Shown here: in pieces, positions 59,035 to 64,000 of the stretch | How the letters are laid out: each line of letters starts with the position of its first letter | Position numbering within the stretch: position 1 is the first letter of the stretch | NCBI RefSeq assembly: GCF_000420545.1 | Contig: NZ_ATVD01000002.1 | Location: 700,857 to 764,856, forward strand | Length of the DNA: 64,000 nt | Reading direction: 5' to 3' | From: Arenimonas oryziterrae DSM 21050 = YC6267 | GTDB lineage: Bacteria > Pseudomonadota > Gammaproteobacteria > Xanthomonadales > Xanthomonadaceae | The notes under the pieces: generated by a model | The model's input: the letters and a program-made list of their open reading frames with translations, nothing else | What the model was told of the DNA's origin: nothing | Database searches by the model: none | Made by a program: the position numbers and the translations under genes

Positions 59035-59284
59035 ACGCGACCTGCAGATCACCCACCCGCTCGGCCTGCACGCGCAGGCCTCCGCGAAAGTCGTGCAGAC
59101 GCTCACGCCGTTTGCCTGCCAGGCCTTCCTCATGGCCAAGGGTCGCGAGGTCAATGCCAAGTCGATCATGGGCGTGATGCTGCTTGCCGCCGGCCCGGGC
59201 ACCACGGTGCGCGCGCGCATCGACGGCGACGACGAAGAGCTCGCGATGGCCGCGCTGGTGGCCTTGTTCGAAAAAGGCTTCTGA
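59027..59284 (+). CDS. ptsH: HPr phosphocarrier protein with Gln at position 17
   Basis: An 85-residue HPr. The phosphate-accepting His15 is in HPLGLHAQASAK and the regulatory Ser46 in NAKSIMGVM, so both sites are kept. The residue two after His15 is normally Arg17 followed by Pro or Ala (HARPA/HARAA); here it is Gln17 (codon CAG), which is uncommon because Arg17 stabilises the phosphohistidine. The gene overlaps the EIIA gene by eight bases. No Enzyme I gene follows; the next gene is mgtE. Confidence 0.92.
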   Translation: MLERDLQITHPLGLHAQASAKVVQTLTPFACQAFLMAKGREVNAKSIMGVMLLAAGPGTTVRARIDGDDEELAMAALVALFEKGF

Positions 59285-59370
59285 TCGACATCGCAGGTGT
59301 GCAGGCCGAAAAGGCTGGGCAGATCGTCCAGCGGCCCGGATAATAGCCGCGCCTTCACCGGAGCCGCCCG

Positions 59371-60732
59371 ATGGCCGAAGCCGTCCGCCACGACAAGACC
59401 GCGCGCCAGCTCCGGCTGCTGTCGGACGCGCTCGACACCGGTCGCCTCGGCCCGGTGCGTCGGCTGGTCAATACGCTCTCGCCGGCGGAAATCGGCAACC
59501 TGCTCGAATCCCTGCCGCCGGCCAAGCGCGGCATCGTCTGGGGCCTGGTCGATCCGGAAGACGACGGCGAGGTGCTGGTGCACGTCGGCGAAGACGTGCG
59601 CGAGTCGCTGCTCGCCGAGATGGACCCCGACGAAATCATCGCCGCGGCGGAAACGCTGGACATCGACGATCTCGCCGAACTCGCCGACGACCTGCCCGAC
59701 ACCGTCATCGACGAAGTGCTCAAGTCGATGGACCGCGAGAACCGCGAGCGCCTCGAGCAGGCCCTGGCCTATCCCGAGGACAGCGCCGGCCGTCTGATGA
59801 ACCCCGATGTGATCACCGTGCGCGCCGACGTCACGCTCGACGTCGTGCTGCGCTATCTGCGCCTGCGCGGCGAGATGCCCGATCACACCGACCATCTGTT
59901 CGTGGTCAGCCGCCGCCACCAGTACCTGGGCCGCGTGGCGACCAATCATCTGCTCACGCACGATCCGTCGACGGCGATCAACGAACTCATCGACGACGAG
60001 CAGCCGGCGATCGAAGCGGAAATGCCGACCAGCATGGTCGCCACGCAATTCTCCGATCACGACTGGATCTCGGCGCCGGTCGTGGACGAGAACAATATCC
60101 TGCTCGGCCGCATCACCATCGACGACGTCGTCGACATCATCCGCGAACAGGCCGAGCACCAGGCCCTGTCCGCCGCCGGTGTCGACGAGGACGAAGACCT
60201 GTTCAGCCCGGTGCCGCGCGCGTTCCGCCGGCGCGTGGTCTGGCTGGGCATCAATCTCGGTACGGCGTTTCTGGCCTCGAGCGTGGTCGGCCAGTTCCAG
60301 GGCACGATCGATCATATTGTTGCGCTCGCGGTACTGATGCCGATCGTCGCGGGCATGGGCGGCAATGCCGGCACCCAGGTGCTCGCGCTGATGGTGCGCG
60401 GCCTCGCGCTCGGCCAGGTCGGTGCGGCGAACGTGCAGGCGTTGCTGTGGAAAGAGCTACGCGTCGCACTGATGAACGGCCTGCTACTCGGCAGCATCGT
60501 CGCGCTGGCGACCTTCCTGTGGTTCCGCGACCCCGCGCTCGCCGGCGTGATCGGCGCCGCGATGACGATCAACCTGCTCGCCGCCGCGAGCGCCGGCGTG
60601 CTGGTGCCGCTGACGCTCAAGCGCATGAACCTCGACCCAGCGCTCGCCGGCGGCGTCATCCTCACCACGGTCACCGACGTGATGGGTTTCCTGAGCTTCC
60701 TGGGATTGGCGACGCTGATCCTGGTGCGGTGA
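59371..60732 (+). CDS. mgtE: Magnesium transporter MgtE
   Basis: A 453-residue Mg2+ channel. Residues 1-130 are the acidic helical N domain, 135-255 a CBS pair (AYPEDSAGRLMNPDVITV, then WISAPVVDENNILLGRITIDDVVDII), and 285-450 the five-helix membrane domain with GNAGTQVLALMVRGLALG, the ion-path signature. The N and CBS parts sense Mg2+ and close the gate. The 86-base gap after ptsH shows no M-box-like leader. It may be read through from the rpoN-ptsH operon. Confidence 0.95.
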   Translation: MAEAVRHDKTARQLRLLSDALDTGRLGPVRRLVNTLSPAEIGNLLESLPPAKRGIVWGLVDPEDDGEVLVHVGEDVRESLLAEMDPDEIIAAAETLDIDDLAELADDLPDTVIDEVLKSMDRENRERLEQALAYPEDSAGRLMNPDVITVRADVTLDVVLRYLRLRGEMPDHTDHLFVVSRRHQYLGRVATNHLLTHDPSTAINELIDDEQPAIEAEMPTSMVATQFSDHDWISAPVVDENNILLGRITIDDVVDIIREQAEHQALSAAGVDEDEDLFSPVPRAFRRRVVWLGINLGTAFLASSVVGQFQGTIDHIVALAVLMPIVAGMGGNAGTQVLALMVRGLALGQVGAANVQALLWKELRVALMNGLLLGSIVALATFLWFRDPALAGVIGAAMTINLLAAASAGVLVPLTLKRMNLDPALAGGVILTTVTDVMGFLSFLGLATLILVR

Positions 60733-60747
60733 TTTTCTGAGAATCTT

Positions 60748-61422
60748 ATGATGCGACTGTGCCTGATTTTGCTGGTGATCCTGTTTGCGCAGCCGGTGCA
60801 TGCCGATGCGTTTATCGGCCAGGGCTCGATCTTCCATTCCGTCGAGCCCAAGCCCGGCGAGCCACAGGGTTGCATTTCCGGATCGATCGGGCGCCGCAAG
60901 ATCGGCAAAAGCGACAAGGACAGGCAGGGAATCGCCTTCACGGTGCAGGAAGAGAAGAACGTTGTCCCAAACAAGGAACGGTCCTTCGTCGAATTTCTCT
61001 ATGACCCGCCTGGGCATAAAGACAATCAGTACGACGACGCCAACGGGTTTGGAAAGATTTTCACGGTCTGTCTGCGACCGGGGGACTATCGCCTGACGTA
61101 TGTGCGCTTCATATTCACCGCGGGCGAATCCTGGAACGAGACGCCGTACAACATTCCGTTCACCGTGGAAGCGGGCAAGAATACGTATATCGGCAGCATT
61201 TCACTGCAAGGCTTCATCCCGAAGGCGTTCTATGCCCCGCGTCCGCCGTCGGTGCCTGATTGCAACGGCGGGGCCCACCTGGTCGAGATCAGCGATCAGT
61301 CGGCGCGCGACCTGCCGCTGATCATGGCGGGCAAGCATCCGCCGCCGAGCCTGCCAGTCGTCGAATTGCTGACGCCGGAACCGGACAACGACATCATCAC
61401 GCGCTGCCAAACCGCGAACTGA
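60748..61422 (+). CDS. Hypothetical secreted protein
   Basis: A 224-residue protein of no recognised family. Residues 1-19 form a signal peptide ending VHA; an ATG one codon later would do as well. The mature part has four cysteines and patterns such as CLRPGDYRLTYVRFIF and NIPFTVEAGKNTYIGSISLQGF, which suggest a beta-sandwich like those of lipid- or carbohydrate-binding lipoproteins, though there is no lipobox. GC is somewhat lower than in mgtE. It lies between mgtE and the integrase and converges on intI with 25 bases between stops. It may be a remnant of earlier integron-linked DNA or a resident gene. Confidence 0.6.
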   Translation: MMRLCLILLVILFAQPVHADAFIGQGSIFHSVEPKPGEPQGCISGSIGRRKIGKSDKDRQGIAFTVQEEKNVVPNKERSFVEFLYDPPGHKDNQYDDANGFGKIFTVCLRPGDYRLTYVRFIFTAGESWNETPYNIPFTVEAGKNTYIGSISLQGFIPKAFYAPRPPSVPDCNGGAHLVEISDQSARDLPLIMAGKHPPPSLPVVELLTPEPDNDIITRCQTAN

Positions 61423-61447
61423 TCGGCGGCCGCTCCGCCCTCCGGCG

Positions 61448-62458
61448 TCAGGCACGATCCAGCGGACTGCGCACACCCCCGGGGCCGCGATTGAGTACGT
61501 GCGTGTAGATCTGCGTCGTGGTCACGTCCTTGTGGCCGAGCAGTTCCTGCACGGTGCGGATGTCATAGCCGGCTTCGAGCAGATGCGTCGCGAAACAATG
61601 GCGCAGGGTGTGGCAACTGACCGGCTGATCGAGCCCGGTCGCGCGCACGGCGGACTTGACCGCGCGCTGCAGGACTTTTTCGTCGAGGTGATGCCGGCGT
61701 TCGAGACCGCTGAGCGGATCGATGCTGCGCTTGCTGGCCGGGAACAGGTATTGCCAGCCCATTTCGCGCGGCGCGTTCGGATACTTCCGTGCCAGGGCAT
61801 GCGGCAGCCAGACCTCGCCGAAGCCCGCCGCGAGATCGTCCGCGTGCACGAGGCGCACCTGCGCCAACTGCCGCTGCAACGCGTCGACCAATGACGCCGG
61901 CAAGACCGTGCGGCGATCCTTGCCGCCCTTGCCGTCGCGCACCGTGATCTGGTTGCGTGCGAAGTCGACATCCTTCACGCGCAGGCGGACGCATTCCATC
62001 AGCCGCATGCCCGAGCCATACAACAGACTCGCCATGAGCCAATCGCGTCCGTCGAGCCGCGCGAGCAGGCGCTGCGTCTGCGCGACCGACAGCACGACCG
62101 GCACGCGCTGCGGTTTCTTCGCGCGCGTGACCTTGTCCATCCACGGCAGATCCACGCCCAGCACTTCCCGATACAGGAACAGGATCGCCGACAGCGCCTG
62201 GTTCTGCGTGCTCGCCGCGACCTGCCCCTGCGTCGCCAAGCGGGTCAGAAAGCCCTCGACCTCCAGCGCCCCCATGTCCCGCGGATGCTTTTTCCCGCTC
62301 GCCAAAATGAACCGCCGTATCCACTGCAGATACGCACCCTCGGTCCGCAAACTGTAGTGTTTGACCCGCAATCGCCGCCGAACCTGCTCCAACAACCGCG
62401 GCGCGGGCGCGCCTCCCGGCACCCCGGATACACGGGCGGATTCGGTGTAGTCACCCAT
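61448..62458 (-). CDS. intI: Integron integrase IntI
   Basis: A 336-residue tyrosine recombinase. The catalytic residues are R152 ([16 protein letters not shown]), K177 region (RDGKGGKDR), H283 and R286 ([13 protein letters not shown]), H309 ([10 protein letters not shown]) and Y318 (QIYTHV). Residues about 222-250 ([20 protein letters not shown]) form the extra domain found only in integron integrases, which separates it from XerC/D. It is full length with no frameshift. ATG 62458 was chosen, with AGGAG 11 bases upstream; the frame extends to an ATG at 62494. It is transcribed away from the cassettes to its right. Confidence 0.95.
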   Translation of the reverse strand: MGDYTESARVSGVPGGAPAPRLLEQVRRRLRVKHYSLRTEGAYLQWIRRFILASGKKHPRDMGALEVEGFLTRLATQGQVAASTQNQALSAILFLYREVLGVDLPWMDKVTRAKKPQRVPVVLSVAQTQRLLARLDGRDWLMASLLYGSGMRLMECVRLRVKDVDFARNQITVRDGKGGKDRRTVLPASLVDALQRQLAQVRLVHADDLAAGFGEVWLPHALARKYPNAPREMGWQYLFPASKRSIDPLSGLERRHHLDEKVLQRAVKSAVRATGLDQPVSCHTLRHCFATHLLEAGYDIRTVQELLGHKDVTTTQIYTHVLNRGPGGVRSPLDRA

Positions 62459-62471
62459 CTTTGCCCCACTC

Positions 62472-62491
62472 CTGTCCCCTATCCCGGACAG
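62472..62491. promoter_or_regulatory. Perfect dyad just upstream of intI
   Basis: CTGTCC-N8-GGACAG, a perfect six-base inverted repeat, sits 14 bases before the intI start codon. Integron integrases are often LexA-controlled, but the LexA spacing is CTGT-N8-ACAG and here those four-base cores are 12 apart, so it is not a standard LexA box. It may be an operator for another factor or a leader hairpin. Confidence 0.35.
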
Positions 62492-62559
62492 CATCCCGCC
62501 GTGACCGAGCTCGCGGTATCAGACAAAACACTGATTCGGGGAAGGAATTTTCTTGACGG

Positions 62560-62624
62560 TGCGCGGGAGCGGCGCACACGATACGGACAACCACCCCGCT
62601 TCGGGGGTCGATTTGAAGTTAGGC
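62560..62624 (+). other. attI site (cassette insertion site)
   Basis: The core GTTAGGC at 62618-62624 matches the recombination core GTTRRRY and is identical to the attC cores further right. It lies 160 bases from intI, before the first cassette, and has no paired attC arm, as expected for attI. The left limit is approximate. A weak -35-like TTGACG lies at 62553-62558 but no -10 at proper spacing, so the cassette promoter Pc is not identified. Confidence 0.75.
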
Positions 62625-62627
62625 GCA

Positions 62628-62939
62628 ATGAATCCTACGGAATCTATCCGGAGTGAAAAGCATTGGCGGCGGTACCGGCTTGTCCGAGTGGCTTGGTGGG
62701 CATCAGCCACAGCAGTTGCGGTAGTCTGCATGCTGTCGCTGCCTTCCAATTGGCCACTTTTCTTGGCCTGCGCACTGTTCATCGTTCTTTCTCTCATTGC
62801 CACCTACATGCCTTGCCCCGCCTGTGGGCAACCCGTAGGCTTGGTTTCTCTTGGCCGAATTCAGTTGGTCGTTCCTCCCTTTGGTGGTTGGTGTACGCAT
62901 TGCGGTATTCGCCTATTTCTCCGCAAGCGCGGCACCTAA
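62628..62939 (+). CDS. Cassette 1: small membrane protein with two CxxC motifs
   Basis: A 103-residue protein in the first gene cassette (62619-62997). It begins four bases after the attI core. Two membrane segments lie at about 21-39 and 42-60. After them CPAC (63-66) and CTHC (89-92) could bind zinc as a ribbon, with a basic C-terminal end. The stop codon TAA lies inside the attC core ACCTAAC, a layout typical of cassettes. Family not recognised. GC is lower than in the backbone. Confidence 0.7.
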   Translation: MNPTESIRSEKHWRRYRLVRVAWWASATAVAVVCMLSLPSNWPLFLACALFIVLSLIATYMPCPACGQPVGLVSLGRIQLVVPPFGGWCTHCGIRLFLRKRGT

Positions 62940-63003
62940 CAATTCATTCCAGCGGAACAACACGGCTTGCAGCCGCGTTGTCCGCTAAATTCAGGCGTTA
63001 GGC
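62934..63003 (+). other. attC site 1 (70 bp)
   Basis: Core ACCTAAC at 62934-62940 and core GTTAGGC at 62997-63003. The inner arms AGCGGA and TCCGCT pair; the middle ACAACACGGCT / AGCCGCGTTGT forms the upper stem. Identical to attC 2 but for the first base. Confidence 0.92.
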
Positions 63004-63008
63004 ACCGC

Positions 63009-63368
63009 ATGAAATACGCTGGCAATCCATCTTCAAAAGCACTGTTGCTTATCGTCTTTGTCCTGTCTGGAGCGATGGTTCTCTTAGCTGCCTACCCGAT
63101 GCTAAATGGGCGCCAAGCAAATGTTATTGCCATAGCCATAAATCTTCCGGTTGTGCTAACGGTTCTATTCCGGCATCGCTTCACCCGCCAAATCGTTCTC
63201 ATCTGGGCCGCACTACCGGTCGTTAGCTGCGCACTCTATCTTGTCGCTGCGGCTGCCCGCGGCTCCTTTAGTGCGTGGCCAGGACCTATGTTCTTTTCGC
63301 TATCGGCGCTCGTCGGCGTCGTGCTCTTCCAGTGGGCTAGACGGTCACTTGTATCGTCCAGTGCCTAA
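63009..63368 (+). CDS. Cassette 2: small polytopic membrane protein
   Basis: A 119-residue protein in cassette 2 (62998-63426). It starts five bases after the attC 1 core and ends with TAA inside the core of attC 2. Four hydrophobic segments lie at about 10-30, 36-52, 61-78 and 88-107 with short loops, so it is almost wholly membrane-embedded. Family not recognised. The AT-rich codon use differs from the chromosomal genes. Confidence 0.7.
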   Translation: MKYAGNPSSKALLLIVFVLSGAMVLLAAYPMLNGRQANVIAIAINLPVVLTVLFRHRFTRQIVLIWAALPVVSCALYLVAAAARGSFSAWPGPMFFSLSALVGVVLFQWARRSLVSSSA

Positions 63369-63432
63369 CAATTCATTCCAGCGGAACAACACGGCTTGCA
63401 GCCGCGTTGTCCGCTAAATTCAGGCGTTAGGC
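63363..63432 (+). other. attC site 2 (70 bp)
   Basis: Cores GCCTAAC at 63363-63369 and GTTAGGC at 63426-63432, with the same arms and central stem as attC 1 (69 of 70 bases identical). Confidence 0.92.
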
Positions 63433-63434
63433 CC

Positions 63435-63632
63435 TTGCTGGCTGGGTTCTCTTCCGGCCGCTGTCGCGCTCTTCACTTCCTCGCTTCTTCCGACGTTCGG
63501 TGGCACTGGCGCGGTCACACCGCTCTGCCCAATCTAGGTGCTTTGGCGGCCAACCGCGCTTCGCTCTGTCGGTGCGTTCACAGCGCTGGCTCTGGTTTCC
63601 CTGGACAGCGCGCTTGTGTACTCTGGGCCTAA
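63435..63632 (+). CDS. Cassette 3: possible 65-residue ORF with TTG start
   Basis: An open frame from TTG 63435, two bases after the attC 2 core, to a TAA inside the attC 3 core. The product is 65 residues, LLAGFSSGRC at the start and GFPGQRACVLWA at the end, with several Cys and His and no family. There is no ATG and no clear ribosome site. The frame is kept open in the copy in cassette 4, but the changes between the two copies are not concentrated at third codon positions. It may be non-coding. Confidence 0.35.
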   Translation: MLAGFSSGRCRALHFLASSDVRWHWRGHTALPNLGALAANRASLCRCVHSAGSGFPGQRACVLWA

Positions 63633-63716
63633 CAAGTCATTGCAGCGGACGGCCGACATCTGTCCGATTTCAATCCCCTGCTGCGGCGCGGCCGCCGCTA
63701 AATTCAGGCGTTAGGC
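63627..63716 (+). other. attC site 3 (90 bp)
   Basis: Cores GCCTAAC at 63627-63633 and GTTAGGC at 63710-63716. The inner arm AGCGGACGGCC differs from attC 1 and 2, and the loop is longer. It shares the TAAATTCAGGCGTTAGGC end with the other sites. Confidence 0.9.
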
Positions 63717-63718
63717 CC

Positions 63719-63916
63719 TTGCTGGCTGGGTTCTCTTCCGGCCGCTGTGGTGCCTTTCACTTCCTCGTTTCTTCCCACGTTCGGCGGCACTGGCGTCGTC
63801 TCACTGCCCTGCCCCATCTAGGTGCTCTGGCGGCCAACCGCGCTTCGCTCTGTCGGCGAGTTCACAGCGCTGGCTCTGGTTTCCCTGGGCAGCGCGCTTG
63901 TGTACTCTGGGCCTAA
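63719..63916 (+). CDS. Cassette 4: possible 65-residue ORF, diverged copy of cassette 3
   Basis: Same layout as cassette 3, exactly 284 bases further right: TTG start, 65 codons, TAA in the attC 4 core. Of the 194 bases between the flanking cores 17 differ and none is inserted or deleted. Whether it is translated is open. Confidence 0.35.
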   Translation: MLAGFSSGRCGAFHFLVSSHVRRHWRRLTALPHLGALAANRASLCRRVHSAGSGFPGQRACVLWA

Positions 63917-64000
63917 CAAGTCATTCCAGCGGACGGCCGACGTCTTGCTGATTTCAATCCACTGCTGCGGCGCGGCCGCCGCTAAATTCAGGCGTTAGGC
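63911..64000 (+). other. attC site 4 (90 bp, ends at the window edge)
   Basis: Cores GCCTAAC at 63911-63917 and GTTAGGC at 63994-64000. It differs from attC 3 at six of 90 positions. Since the core ends at the last base, more cassettes may follow. Confidence 0.9.

Noticed and set aside
59285..59370. A Mg2+ riboswitch (M-box) before mgtE
   Set aside because: The gap is only 86 bases and shows no recognisable M-box helices or terminator.
62472..62491. A LexA box controlling intI
   Set aside because: The CTGT and ACAG cores are 12 bases apart instead of 8, so it does not match the standard motif; kept only as an unassigned dyad.
63396..63434. Cassette 3 frame starting inside attC 2
   Set aside because: A TTG within the attC would give a product beginning with attC-encoded residues; possible, but no ribosome site supports it, so the TTG after the core was preferred.

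Overview
This window looks like a chromosomal segment of a high-GC gammaproteobacterium of the Xanthomonadales (Lysobacteraceae/Rhodanobacteraceae type). The evidence is the kind and order of genes: a SUF operon led by the Rrf2-type SUF regulator seen in this group, a DUF2066/purM/purN block, an IbaG-murA / kdsD-kdsC-lptCAB block running into rpoN-hpf-hprK-rapZ-PTS-mgtE, and a chromosomal integron at the right end. The species cannot be named from the sequence alone. No rRNA, tRNA or CRISPR was recognised.

Layout. 1-8193: a SET-domain gene cut by the left edge, an iron-exporter-like Er-VIT protein, then the iron-sulfur assembly operon sufR-sufB-sufC-sufD-sufS with a GNAT acetyltransferase and a Rieske ferredoxin, followed by a PepSY-type membrane protein. 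The sufR promoter is overlapped by a dyad that looks like an Rrf2/IscR-type operator. 8197-13007: HutD-like protein, a REP-associated tyrosine transposase (RAYT) with a cluster of REP elements, ComEA-like protein, an M20 peptidase and a membrane Ser/Thr kinase.

13076-41015: one long minus-strand surface-polysaccharide locus of 23 genes. Read in transcription order it holds GDP-mannose synthesis (manC), an undecaprenyl-phosphate sugar transferase, a PHP-type tyrosine phosphatase, Wza, the tyrosine autokinase Wzc, an unusual J-domain/NTF2-like membrane protein, a TPR protein, a FecR-like protein with its own promoter and terminator, an O-antigen ligase-like protein, UDP-uronate enzymes, pyruvyl-, acyl-, methyl- and glycosyltransferases, an EpsG polymerase, a Wzx flippase, an asparagine synthase-like amidotransferase and galE. 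Together they can make activated sugars, assemble a decorated repeat unit on lipid, flip, polymerise and export it under Wzc/phosphatase control.

41130-60732: conserved envelope and housekeeping genes: amgK-murU (cell-wall recycling), hda, an AI-2E family permease, pgsA, DUF2066, purM-purN-DUF3108, murA-ibaG, kdsD-kdsC-lptC-lptA-lptB, then rpoN-hpf-hprK-rapZ-EIIA-HPr and mgtE. A DUF559 nuclease gene wrapped in interspersed hairpin repeats has come to lie between lptB and rpoN. The HPr protein keeps His15 and Ser46 but has Gln at the usually invariant Arg17, and no Enzyme I gene is present.

60748-64000: an unknown secreted protein, then an integron: intI on the minus strand, an attI-type site, and at least four gene cassettes closed by attC sites of 70 or 90 bp. 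Cassettes 1 and 2 encode small membrane proteins. Cassettes 3 and 4 are diverged copies of each other. The last attC ends exactly at the window edge, so the array probably continues.
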